Below are positions 52,069 to 60,987 of a DNA stretch of 64,000 bases, in pieces (positions within the stretch are counted from its first letter, which is position 1; each line of letters begins with the position of its first letter). Under the pieces are notes generated by a model that was not told the DNA's origin, searched no databases, and saw only the letters and a list, made by a program, of their open reading frames with translations. The position numbers were made by a program, and so were the translations under genes. The DNA is from Streptomyces hiroshimensis (GTDB lineage: Bacteria; Actinomycetota; Actinomycetes; Streptomycetales; Streptomycetaceae). Location: the NCBI RefSeq assembly GCF_014650335.1, contig NZ_BMUT01000017.1, positions 62,001 through 126,000 on the forward strand. Reading direction: 5' to 3'.

Positions 52069-54783
52069 TCAGTGCACGGTGTCGCCCGCCGGCTCGGCTC
52101 CTTCGCACACCGCCGACGCAAGATCGGCCCGTGCCGTCTCCACGAGCCCGTCCGCCGCGCACTGCTGGGACACTTCCAGTCCCTCGCGCAGCCGCTCGGC
52201 CGCCTCGGACAGCCGGTCGGCCCTCAGCAGCGCCGAACCGTGGGCGACGAGGGCCGCCGCGAACTCGTACTTGCACGGGGAGCGGCGCAGGTGCACGACG
52301 GCCTGACCGAGCTTCACCAGGGCCTCGTCCGGCCCGGCGACCAGGGCCGCCCGGCGCAGGGCCTCGCCGACGGCGGTGTCCGTACCGAAGCGGGCGGCAT
52401 GACGGACGGCCTTGTCGGCCAGGGTGCGGGCGCGCTCGGGGTCCTCGTCCTTGAGGGCGACGGCCAGGTCGAGCGCCCAGGGAGCCCAGAGGGTGTTGTT
52501 CCGGCCGCGCTCCTCCAGCCTGCGCCCGGCGGTCTCCAGCTCCTTGATCGCCTCTTTTCTGCGGCCCTGGGCAAGCAGCAGGCGCCCGGCCAGGCACGCG
52601 GCCTCCGGCAGCACGATCGCCGGTGTGTAGGGCGGCTGGAAGCCGTTCTCCTCGGCGAAGGCCTGGGCCTAGTCGACCCGGCCGCGCGCGAGCAGGGTGT
52701 CGATCAGCAGGCAGGCGCCGTCCCAGTGGATCGGCAGGCCGGGGCCGAGGCGCTTGCCCAGCCGCAGGCCCTCGCGCAGCAGCACCTCGGCCTCGTCCAG
52801 CTCTCCGCGGCGGCGGAAGACCAGGCCGAGGAAGTCGTGCGCGAAGGCGAGGTGGCCGCCGCTCCAGCCGGAGATCTCGAAGGCCCGTACGGCCTCCTTG
52901 AAGAGCTCTTCGGCCTGGTCGAGCCGGTCGGTGTAGGCCAGGGTGATGCCGATGATGCTGGGGACCTCGAAGCCCCAGTCGGTGTTGGTCCAGCCCATGC
53001 CCTCGGCGAGCCGGCCGTCCACCAGGGCCCGCTCGGCGAACTCGACCACCTGCACGGCGTCCTCGCCGCGGATCATGCCGTCGAAGGCGCGCAGCGCCAG
53101 CAGGCTCCGCTCGGCGTTGTCGCGGCCGCGGATGCGTTCGGCGAGCTCGGCGATGCGGCGCGAGCGGCCCAGGGAGTCCTGCTCCTCCACCTGGATGCCC
53201 TGCCACAGATAGTGCGCGGCCTGCAGGCGCATCCGCCCGGGGCCCGGCGGGGTGCGCTCGGCCTGGTCCTTGACGACCGCGGCCGCCTCGCGGAGCTGGT
53301 TGTTGTGCGCGTAGGCCTGGGAGAGGCGGTAGGTGGCGTCGACGCGCAGGTCCTCGCTGAGGTGCGGCAGGGAGAGCGCCGTCCTGAGGTGGTTGACGGT
53401 GGTCGGCGGCGAGGTGAGCAGCGCGGAACAGCCGAGCTCGTAGAGGACGGCGGCCCGCTCCTCCTCGGGCGGCGGCTCCTGCAGGGCGCGCTCCAGACAG
53501 CGGCGGGCCGCATCCGGCGCGCCGACCGCCAGGTGCTCGCGGGCGGCCACGCGCAGCTGCTCGACCAGCTCGGAGTCGTGGTCGGGGTGGACCTCCAGCA
53601 GGTGCCGGGAGGCCGCGGCGGCGCCGAGCCCCGCTTCGGTGACGGACCAGGCCGCCTGCCCGTGCATGGCGGTGCGGGTGGCGGGCGGGATCGAGGCGTA
53701 GATGGCGGTGGCGATCAGCGGGTGGACGAATTCCAGGTCGATGGCGCCGGTGAGGATACGGGCGTGCCGCAGCTTGTCCGCGCACTCGGCGGCCTGGGCA
53801 GGCCCCATGCCCGCGAGGTTCGCCGCCAGGGACGGCTGGATCTCGGTGCCGAGGACGGCCGCCGCCCAGGCGAAGCGGGTGACGGCGGTGCCCAGCCGCT
53901 CCAGGCGGGACACCAGCCCGCTGCCGCGGGAGGTGGCGCCGAGGTCGCGCAGGAGGGAGGCGGACTCCTCGACCGGCTTGAGGCCGCGGTCCTGTGCCTT
54001 GGCGACCAACTCGACGGTCTCGTAGGGATTGCCGCCGGTGACGGCCCAGACCTCGCGGCAGAACGGGGCGTCGGCCTGGTCCGGGAAGGAGTCGCGCACC
54101 AGGCGGTTGACCGCTTCCGGCGTCAGGGCGCGCAGCTCCACGGGGCGGGAGCTGCGACCGGTGACCAGAGCGCGGAAGCCCGGTGCGTTCTCCGGGAGTT
54201 CCTCCGGGCGGTAGGAGATGACGGCGAGCAGCGGCGTCTCCTGCAGGCGCACGGCGAAGTAGGAGAGCCAGGTGAGCGATTCGGCGTCGGCCCAGTGGGC
54301 GTCGTCGATCATCATCACCACCGGCTCCTGCCGTGTGGCGAGTTGGGTGACGAGCCAGTCGATGCCGTCGCGCACGCCCTGGGGGTCCTGCGGACCGATC
54401 GGCGGGGCGATGCCCAGCGCGGGGCCGGCGATCTCGTACCAGCCGCCGAGCAGCTCCTTGCGGTCGCTTTCGGTCATCGGCGCCAGGAACGGCTGGAGCA
54501 GCTGGCGGACGACGTGGAAGGGGACCGGCTGCGCGGACTCGCTGCCGCGCGCGAAGAGGACGGTGCACTTGCCCGCCTCGATGGCCATCCGGCGCGTCTC
54601 GCCGAGCAACGCCGTTTTCCCCAGGCCCGCTTCGCCGCTGTAGAGCAGCAGGCCACCCAGCCGGGGCCGCCCTTCGGTCGCAGTTCCGCACAGCCTTTGC
54701 ACCGCTTGTTCAGCGGCTTGCAGCTCGAGCTCCCGCTCGAACAGGGCGGCGGATGCGTTCTGTTCACGCTGATGCCCTGACAT
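52069..54783 (-). pseudogene. large AAA ATPase of LuxR (LAL) type, internal TAG, no HTH
   Basis: A 904-codon frame is interrupted by one TAG at 52669-52671 (codon 705), with the same frame continuing to 52069. The N-terminal AAA part has Walker A YSGEAGLGKTALLG and Walker B VVMMIDDAHWAD, followed by TPR-like helical repeats (LAYTDRLDQAEELFKEAVRA). This is the layout of LAL transcription activators, but the C-terminal LuxR HTH that defines them is missing: the frame ends GDTVH, 18 bases from ku. At the stop the sequence reads GRVD-stop-AQAF, so CAG-to-TAG is plausible. The ATG at 54783 has GGGGAGA upstream. Confidence 0.75.
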
Positions 54784-55221
54784 GGCGATGTCTCCCCGGA
54801 AGATGTGGTGGGGCGAGCCTAGCCCCGTCCGTGAGGCCAGGGGCAGGGTTCGGCAGACGGACCACTCGGGAGCGTGACCCTCCCCCGCCCGCCCCCGGAG
54901 CCCGTTCCGCACCACGGGCAGCATGCCCAACTTGCACCGAACACACATTCATACGATTCGTAAACCCATTCGGAATTCGAAGCGCGAGGCCATTATGGAG
55001 CCTTTCGAATTCCTACGTCAGGCCAATCTGCGAATATGACAACTTCGCGCATGAGCCCCGCGCGACCGGCTACGCTCCATGTCGCGCAGCGGGTTGTGGC
55101 GACTACTTCACGGTGCGCACAAGTGCTGCGCCGGCGCCGTTCTCCGCGGGAGACACCCGGAGAATGCCGCGCGCCGGATCCCGTTGCAGATACGCCTCCT
55201 TACAGAGTTCCGAGGATCCCG
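54784..55221. other. 438-base AT-richer gap between the LAL-type gene and the conservon
   Basis: This divergent region is markedly less GC-rich than its surroundings between 54940 and 55060. It contains a perfect 10-bp inverted repeat (54972-54981 with 55004-55013). A plus-strand open frame continues upstream of the conservon start to 55036, but its sequence is Arg/Pro-rich without membrane or domain features, so I do not count it as coding. I see no RNA gene. Promoters for both flanking genes should lie here. Confidence 0.5.
54972..55013. promoter_or_regulatory. perfect 10-bp inverted repeat upstream of conservon
   Basis: GGAATTCGAA (54972-54981) and TTCGAATTCC (55004-55013) are exact inverted copies separated by 22 nt. 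The centre-to-centre distance is 32 bp, about three helical turns, so two dimers or one large dimer could bind on the same face. The conservon start is about 210 bases downstream. It is a candidate operator; no regulator is identified. Confidence 0.5.
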
Positions 55222-56736
55222 ATGGTTGGTACCGGCTCGTCAGTTCAACGGCGGCCCGTCTCCGCTCTGATATGGCTGATCTCCCCCTTGGTGCTGGCCG
55301 TGTGCACGGGTACGGCGATTCTCGCCGTCGCTCCCGACGCCCGCGTGCCGGTGGCCTGGTGCGGGTCCTCGGCCACGGTCGCGGTGGCGTTGGCAAGCTC
55401 CGAGGCCGCCCGGCGGGGACGGATCATCGCCGCCTTGCGGCGGCGCTGCGCCGAGCAGGAGGCCGGCCTGCGGTACCAGCTCGACCAGCACGAGACGGAG
55501 ACCCGCCGGCTGGCCAAGGAGCTGCTGCCCCGGGCCATCCACCTGCTGCAGCGCGGCGCCCCCACCGAGGTCGTGCTGCGCCACACGCTGCCCGTCCACG
55601 ACCTCGAACCCGGCTACGCGGCCGCCCACCGCTCGGTGCTGAAGTCCGTCATCGAGGCCGTGCAGGCGGAGGAGGGGCTGCGTGACTCCGCGCAGCGCGC
55701 CTTCGTCAACATCGCCCGCCGCATGCAGGCCATCGTGCACCAGCAGGCCTACGACATCCGGGAGATGGAGCACAAGCACGGCAACGACCCGGACGTCTTC
55801 GGCGACCTCCTCCACCTCGACCACGGCAACGCCCTGACCGGCCGCCTCGCCGACAGCATCGCCGTCCTCGGCGGCTCCCGCCCCGGCCGCCAGTGGAAGA
55901 ACGAGATCCCGCTGTACAACGTGCTCCGCGGCGCCATGTCGCGGATCCTGGAGTACCGGCGGGTCGACCTGCACTCGGTGGCCGACGTCGCCGTCGTCGG
56001 GGCCGGCGTCGAGCCGGTGATCCACGCCCTGGCCGAGCTGCTGGACAACGCCACCCGCTACTCGCCCCCGCAGACCCGGGTGCACCTGACGGCCGTGGAC
56101 ATCCAGTCCGGCATCGCCGTCGAGATCGAGGACGCCGGGGTCGGCCTGACCGACGAGGCGCGCCGCCGCACCGACCGCGTCCTCTCCCGCGAGGGCGCCC
56201 TCGACCTCGACGACCTCGGCGAGGCGCCGCGGCTCGGCCTCGCGGTCGTCAGCCGGCTCGCCCGCACGTACAACTTCCTGGTGTCGCTGCGGCCCTCCGC
56301 CTACGGAGGCGTCCGGGCCGTGCTGGTCATCCCCATGGACCTGATCACCGCCAGCAAGCACCCCGGCGGCGACATCGCCCGCGCCGCCAAGCTCCCGCCC
56401 ATCAAGTCCAAGCGCCGCCCGGGCCAGAAGATCCCCCCGCCCGCTCCGCAGACGGCTCCGCCGATGATGGAGCACCCCATCCCGCCACCGCTCGGGGACA
56501 GCGGGCTGCCGCAGCGGCGGCGGCGGCGCGGCCCCGCGCCGCTCCCGTTCGGCCGGGGCGCGGCCGAACGGCGGGACCGGTCACCGGCCCCGCCCGCCGC
56601 GCCGGCCGCTCCGGAGGAGGCCCCCAAGCAGCCCGGGATGTGGCTGGCCGCCTTCAACCGCGGCATCAACGGGGAGTCCCTGGAGCCGGATCCCGGCCGG
56701 CCGAACAGTGATATCCCGTCAGACAAGGAAGAGTAG
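55222..56736 (+). CDS. cvnA: conservon sensor-kinase-like protein CvnA
   Basis: This 504-residue protein has two membrane segments near the N-terminus (ALIWLISPLVLAVCTGTAIL and VAWCGSSATVAVALASSEA), a helical signalling region, and an HATPase domain (VIHALAELLDNATRYSPPQT, VEIEDAGVGLTDEA, GLAVVSRLAR). The H-box of classical histidine kinases is not obvious, as in other conservon CvnA proteins. A Pro-rich disordered tail follows. The ATG at 55222 has GAGGA upstream. It is the first gene of a five-gene operon, and CvnA-D form a membrane-associated complex reminiscent of G-protein-coupled signalling. Confidence 0.88.
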   Translation: MVGTGSSVQRRPVSALIWLISPLVLAVCTGTAILAVAPDARVPVAWCGSSATVAVALASSEAARRGRIIAALRRRCAEQEAGLRYQLDQHETETRRLAKELLPRAIHLLQRGAPTEVVLRHTLPVHDLEPGYAAAHRSVLKSVIEAVQAEEGLRDSAQRAFVNIARRMQAIVHQQAYDIREMEHKHGNDPDVFGDLLHLDHGNALTGRLADSIAVLGGSRPGRQWKNEIPLYNVLRGAMSRILEYRRVDLHSVADVAVVGAGVEPVIHALAELLDNATRYSPPQTRVHLTAVDIQSGIAVEIEDAGVGLTDEARRRTDRVLSREGALDLDDLGEAPRLGLAVVSRLARTYNFLVSLRPSAYGGVRAVLVIPMDLITASKHPGGDIARAAKLPPIKSKRRPGQKIPPPAPQTAPPMMEHPIPPPLGDSGLPQRRRRRGPAPLPFGRGAAERRDRSPAPPAAPAAPEEAPKQPGMWLAAFNRGINGESLEPDPGRPNSDIPSDKEE

Positions 56737-56740
56737 CCAA

Positions 56741-57148
56741 GTGACGCAGCCGCGGTTCAACATGGACTGGATGCTCAAGGACCTGGCAACCAGTGTTCCG
56801 CAGACCCGCCACGTGATCGTGCTGTCCTCGGACGGCCTGCGCATGGCTCAGCACGGCACCGACCCGGACGCCGCCGACCGCCTGGCCGCCGCCTGTGCCG
56901 GACTGCAGAGCCTCTCGACGGCGATCGCCGGTGAGTTCCCGCACGGGGACGGGCAGATGCGCCTGGTCGTGATCGAGGTCGACGGCGGATTCTTCTATCT
57001 GATGGCCGCCGGGGCCGGGGCCTTCCTGGCGGTGCTGGCCGACGACGACGTGGACGCCGAGCTGATGGGCATGCGGATGCGGGATCTGGTGGCCCGCATC
57101 GGTTCGCATCTCACCAGTCCGCCGCGGGTCGGCGGGTCGGTGACATGA
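56741..57148 (+). CDS. cvnB: roadblock/LC7-domain protein CvnB
   Basis: This 135-residue roadblock/LC7 protein (FNMDWMLKDLATSVPQTRHV, then IVLSSDGLRMAQHG; AAACAGLQSLSTAIAGEF; GGFFYLMAAGAGAFLAVL) acts as a regulatory partner of the small GTPase, as MglB does for MglA. The GTG at 56741 follows AAGGAAGAG, only 4 bases after the cvnA stop. Its TGA overlaps the next ATG, so translation is coupled through the operon. Confidence 0.92.
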   Translation: MTQPRFNMDWMLKDLATSVPQTRHVIVLSSDGLRMAQHGTDPDAADRLAAACAGLQSLSTAIAGEFPHGDGQMRLVVIEVDGGFFYLMAAGAGAFLAVLADDDVDAELMGMRMRDLVARIGSHLTSPPRVGGSVT

Positions 57149-57510
57149 GCACGGAGGGACCCGGCTCCCCGACGGCGCCCGGCAGCCCCGACCGGCTGTA
57201 CATCCTCACCGGAGGCCAGGCCCGCGCGGAGCGCAAGACGGAGCTCGACCTGGTGACGCTGATCGTCTCCCGGTCCGAGGCCGACCCCGGGCTGCAGCCC
57301 GAGCACGCCGCCATCGTCAGGATGTGTGCCTACCCGCTCTCCGTCGCCGAGATATCGGCCTATCTGGAGCTGCCGGTCAGCACCCTGACCCTGCTGCTCA
57401 CGGAGCTGGTGGCGGGCCGGCACGTGGAGGCCCGGCCGCCGGTCCCGGCGGCAGCCCTGCCCGACGTACAACTTCTGGAGGCGGTGATGAATGGACTACA
57501 GAAGCTCTGA
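57145..57510 (+). CDS. cvnC: DUF742 protein CvnC
   Basis: This 121-residue DUF742 protein shows RLYILTGGQARAERKTELDL near the N-terminus and a winged-helix-like C-terminal part (YPLSVAEISAYLELPVSTLT, then LLLTELVAGRHVEARPP). Its molecular role in conservons is unsettled; it interacts with the other Cvn proteins. The ATG at 57145 overlaps the cvnB stop (ATGA), and its 3' end overlaps the start of the GTPase gene by 20 nt. Confidence 0.92.
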   Translation: MSTEGPGSPTAPGSPDRLYILTGGQARAERKTELDLVTLIVSRSEADPGLQPEHAAIVRMCAYPLSVAEISAYLELPVSTLTLLLTELVAGRHVEARPPVPAAALPDVQLLEAVMNGLQKL

Positions 57511-58129
57511 TCCCCCGGGGTTGGAGACCTATGCGGGGCCGCGCAGCGAGGACGTCCTGCCGGCCTCGGCCACCGCGGCCGTCAAGGTGGTCATCGTCGG
57601 CGGATTCGGGGTCGGCAAGACGACCCTGGTGGGCTCGGTGAGCGAGATCCGGCCGCTGACCACCGAGGAGACGATGACCCAGGCCGGTGTCGGCGTGGAC
57701 GACATCGCCGGCATCGAGCACAAGACCGAGACGACCGTGGCCATGGACTTCGGCCGGATCAGCATCAACGAGCAGCTGGTGCTGTATCTGTTCGGCACGC
57801 CCGGCCAGGAGCGCTTCTGGTTCCTGTGGAACGGCCTGTTCGAGGGCGCCCTCGGTGCGGTCGTCCTCCTCGACACCCGCCGCATGGACGTCAGTTACGA
57901 CGTGATCGGGCGCCTTGAGGAGAAGGGGGTGCCGTTCGTCGTCGGCGTCAACCGCTTCCCCCAGGCCCCCAGATATCCGATGGAGAAACTCCGGGCGGCC
58001 ATGGACCTCGACGACTCGGTGCCCATGGTCGACTGCGACGCCCGGGACCGCGCCTCCTGCCGCGACACCCTGCTCACCCTCATGCGCTACCTCTACACGC
58101 TCACCACCGCCTCCACGGAGCACCAGTGA
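57491..58129 (+). CDS. cvnD: conservon small GTP-binding protein CvnD
   Basis: This 212-residue Ras-like GTPase has P-loop GGFGVGKTTLVG, the switch II strand LFGTPGQERFWFLWNGL (DxxG replaced by GTPGQ in the family pattern), and VVGVNRF in the guanine-binding position (N in place of the usual NKxD context). It is the molecular switch of the CvnA-D complex at the membrane. The start at 57491 lies inside cvnC. The stop overlaps the P450 GTG start (GTGA), tying the P450 to the signalling operon. Confidence 0.92.
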   Translation: MDYRSSDPPGLETYAGPRSEDVLPASATAAVKVVIVGGFGVGKTTLVGSVSEIRPLTTEETMTQAGVGVDDIAGIEHKTETTVAMDFGRISINEQLVLYLFGTPGQERFWFLWNGLFEGALGAVVLLDTRRMDVSYDVIGRLEEKGVPFVVGVNRFPQAPRYPMEKLRAAMDLDDSVPMVDCDARDRASCRDTLLTLMRYLYTLTTASTEHQ

Positions 58130-59574
58130 CCCTGCCTTCCGAACGCCCCCGCACCACCTCCCCGGCCGGGCCTCCCCCGCAGTGCCCGGCACACGCGACC
58201 GGCCCCGGCGGCATCACCCGGCTCTACGGCCCCGAGGCCGAGGCCGACCCCATGGGGCTGTACGAGCGGCTCCGCCAGAAGCACGGCCAGGTGGCGCCCG
58301 TCCTGCTGCACGACGACGTCCCGGCCTGGCTCGTCCTCGGCTACCGCGAGAACCTCGACGTGGCGCGTACCCCCTCGCGCTTCTCGCGCGACTCCCGGCG
58401 GTGGATCGAGGCGCGGGAGGGCCGCGTGGCGCCGACCCACCCGCTCGCGCCGATCACCACCTGGCAGCCGATCTGCGTCTTCGCCGACGGCCAGCAGCAC
58501 GAGCGCTGGCGCGGTGCCGTCAACGACAGCATCGCCCGCTTCGACAAGCGGGGCATCCGCCGCCACGTCACCCAGTACTCGAACCAGCTCGTCGACCGCT
58601 TCTGCGCCGCGGGCCGGGCCGATCTGGTGCACGAGTTCGCGGAGCAGCTGCCGATGATGGCGATGACGCAGCTGCTGGGCATGCCGGAGGCGTACAGCCC
58701 CCAGCTCGTCAATGCCGCCCGGGACATGATCAAGGGCACCGAGACGGCGATCGCGAGCAACGAGTTCGTCCAGGAGACGCTGCGCAAGCTGGTGGCGCGC
58801 AAGCGCGTCGAGCCGGGCGCCGACTTCACCAGCTGGCTGCTGGAGCACCCTGCCGGGCTGTCGGACGACGAGGTGCAGCAGCATCTGCGGTTGGTGCTGA
58901 TCGCGGCCTTCGAGACCACGGCGAACCTCATCGCGAACACCCTGAAGATGGTGCTCACCGACCACCGCTTCCAGGCCTCGCTGGCCGGCGGGCACATGAC
59001 GCTGCCGGATGCGGTCGAGCAGGTCCTGTGGGACGAGCCGCCGTTCATCACGATCCTGGGCCGCTGGGCGACGCAGGACACGGAGCTGGCCGGTCAGCAG
59101 ATCAAGGAGGGGGACGCCCTGGTCCTGGGGCTGGCCGCCGCCAATATGGACACGGTGATCCGCCCCGATCCCGACGTCCCCGTCCACGGCAACCGCTCGC
59201 ACCTGGCGTTCAGCGGCGGTCAGCACGAGTGCCCGGGCCAGGACGTCGGCCGGGCGATCGCGGGCGAGGGTATCGACGCCCTGCTGCTGCGGCTGCCCGA
59301 CCTCACCCTCGCGGTGGAGGAGCCGGAGCTGACCTACCGCTCGACCCTGATGTCCCGTCACCTGACCGAGCTGCCGGTCCGGTTCACGGCGCGGGCGCCG
59401 CTGCCTCCGGAGGAGACGCCGACACCCGCGCCGGAGCCGCCGGCGCCCGCTCAGCCGGCCCGCGCCGAGCAGCCGGCCATCCCGGCGCCGCCGGTCCGGG
59501 CCGCCGCCGTGGAGACGCCCGGTTCGCGGCGGTCGTGGTGGAGGTCGCTGCGGCGCCTGCTGTGGCGGCGGTAG
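58126..59574 (+). CDS. CYP157-type cytochrome P450 lacking EXXR
   Basis: This 482-residue P450 has heme-ligand Cys369 in FSGGQHECPGQ and an I-helix AAFETTAN. The K-helix motif that should be EXXR reads E298-QVL-W302, so the otherwise near-universal arginine is tryptophan. The CYP157 family of streptomycetes is published as lacking EXXR and is typically encoded in conservons, so this is a family trait rather than a mutation. The C-terminus carries a Pro/Ala-rich extension of about 50 residues. The GTG start overlaps cvnD, and its 3' end overlaps the terpene cyclase gene on the other strand by 124 bases. The substrate may be a terpenoid, by neighbourhood only. Confidence 0.92.
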   Translation: MTLPSERPRTTSPAGPPPQCPAHATGPGGITRLYGPEAEADPMGLYERLRQKHGQVAPVLLHDDVPAWLVLGYRENLDVARTPSRFSRDSRRWIEAREGRVAPTHPLAPITTWQPICVFADGQQHERWRGAVNDSIARFDKRGIRRHVTQYSNQLVDRFCAAGRADLVHEFAEQLPMMAMTQLLGMPEAYSPQLVNAARDMIKGTETAIASNEFVQETLRKLVARKRVEPGADFTSWLLEHPAGLSDDEVQQHLRLVLIAAFETTANLIANTLKMVLTDHRFQASLAGGHMTLPDAVEQVLWDEPPFITILGRWATQDTELAGQQIKEGDALVLGLAAANMDTVIRPDPDVPVHGNRSHLAFSGGQHECPGQDVGRAIAGEGIDALLLRLPDLTLAVEEPELTYRSTLMSRHLTELPVRFTARAPLPPEETPTPAPEPPAPAQPARAEQPAIPAPPVRAAAVETPGSRRSWWRSLRRLLWRR

Positions 59575-60650
59575 CAGCCGGCCTCGAGCTGGTCCCACCA
59601 CCAGGCGATGGAGGGAATGGGCAAGGGCGCCGGGCTGTCGTCCGACGGGAGTGGCTTCCACCACTCCGCGCCCTCCCCGGCCCCGTAGGGGTCCAGGTAG
59701 CGGGCGCAGCCCGAGGCCCAGTCCAGGTGCCCGCGGACGAAGTGTCCCAGCGCCACCAGATAGCAGCGCAGTTCCACTCCGGCCATGGGCCAGATCTGCT
59801 CCCGTAAGCGCAGGAAGAGCGTCATGACGCGGTCGCGCATCGCCATGGCCTCTTCCTGGGCGCGGGCGGGTTCCCAGCCGCGCTCCTGGGCGAGGACGTC
59901 GATCAGGTTGAGGTTGTCACCTGCACGCTGGATCTCCTTGTTCCGTGAGTAGAAGTCGTTGTCCCAGGCGACGAGCGTCCAGGTCATCTCGGTGAGGGCC
60001 CGGACCTCGGGCCGGTCCAGGTCGCGGTCGTCGAGCTCGTAGCCTCCTGCGATGTCCATCAGGGCGGTGGAGGGTGCCATGCCGATGGCACGCATCCACA
60101 TGGCGGCGTAGTCGTTCACCGACGGCAGGGCGCGGTCGCGGCGGCAGGCGGCCTCCCACACCAGGCTGGTCAGGTAGGTGCGCATGCCTTCGGTCCAGCG
60201 GCGTAGCTGGGCCGGTGTCGCGTGCTCGGCCAGCTCCAGGCGGACGGCCCGCAGCGCCGCGGCGTGGGGCGAGTCATCCGGCCACTCCGGCACCGGCGCT
60301 TCCAGGACGCGCATGATGCGTGAGGTCGCGTGCGCCAGGCCGTGGGCGCTGGCGGTCGACTCGTCGCACAGGGCGTCGTCCAGGGAGAAGAGCACGGCGT
60401 GGAGCTTGGCGACGACGGTGAGCGCTCCGGGCTGACCGTAGGGCATGGTCCGGGCCGTGAGCCCGCCGAAGTCGCACCGGACGAGGCGCTGTCGCTGGTG
60501 GGCCGAGGTGTCGAGCTGCCGCTGGAGCATCCAGTCGACCGACGCGCGGTCGATCTCCCGGACGCACGGGTGCACCGCCGGCGGTATCGGGCAGTAGAAG
60601 GGCACGTTCTCCAAGGGCTGTACTGATATGCGATCTCGCACGCCCGTCAC
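59451..60650 (-). CDS. class I terpene cyclase
   Basis: This 399-residue terpene synthase has the acidic motif D91-D92-xxx-D95-E96 (SLDDALCDE), an effector-like Arg upstream of the NSE triad, N231-D-xx-S235-xxx-E239 (NDFYSRNKE), and ARY near the C-terminus: the complete Mg2+-binding set for ionising a prenyl diphosphate. The product cannot be predicted; the size suits sesqui- or diterpene cyclases. The GTG at 60650 has GGGAGG 4 nt upstream; the longer frame to 60737 is not needed. Its last 41 codons are antisense to the 3' end of the P450 gene, with which it converges. Confidence 0.9.
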   Translation of the reverse strand: MTGVRDRISVQPLENVPFYCPIPPAVHPCVREIDRASVDWMLQRQLDTSAHQRQRLVRCDFGGLTARTMPYGQPGALTVVAKLHAVLFSLDDALCDESTASAHGLAHATSRIMRVLEAPVPEWPDDSPHAAALRAVRLELAEHATPAQLRRWTEGMRTYLTSLVWEAACRRDRALPSVNDYAAMWMRAIGMAPSTALMDIAGGYELDDRDLDRPEVRALTEMTWTLVAWDNDFYSRNKEIQRAGDNLNLIDVLAQERGWEPARAQEEAMAMRDRVMTLFLRLREQIWPMAGVELRCYLVALGHFVRGHLDWASGCARYLDPYGAGEGAEWWKPLPSDDSPAPLPIPSIAWWWDQLEAGCYRRHSRRRSDLHHDRREPGVSTAAARTGGAGMAGCSARAG

Positions 60651-60987
60651 GGCGCCTCCCCAGGCCGGCTCGCAGCGATCCTGTCCACTTTTGCGCGGTA
60701 CCTGCCCAGGGTGGACCGGGGATAACCCGCGGCGCATACCCGGTCACACCTTTCCAGCGCGGGACGGAAGGCTCACTTCGGATCGTTTCTGACCGGACCC
60801 GGCCAAAAGAGCTTTTCCCATGAGAGGCGACGGTGGAATATTGCACCCCGATGTCGGAGTTTTTTCCCCATGATCCTCCGCTGTTCGAAAACATAAGGGT
60901 TTGGCCGGATCTCGCTCACGCGTCACGCGGACGAATGATCGACGATCTACGACGGCCGGCGACCGTTCGGGCCCAGGGAGGCACGCC
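60651..60987. other. 337-base divergent gap, promoter region of terpene cyclase and lnt
   Basis: No gene is visible. The part from 60770 to 60900 is AT-rich for this genome, with runs such as GGAATATTGCACC and GAGTTTTTTCCCC, and CGAAAACATAAGGG near 60890. It probably holds the promoters of the terpene cyclase (minus) and the acyltransferase (plus), though I can place no -35/-10 pair with confidence. Confidence 0.5.

Noticed and set aside
55036..55221. Longer N-terminus for the conservon CvnA
   Set aside because: The added 62 residues are Arg/Pro-rich without family similarity; the ATG at 55222 has a ribosome-binding site and leads directly into the membrane segments.
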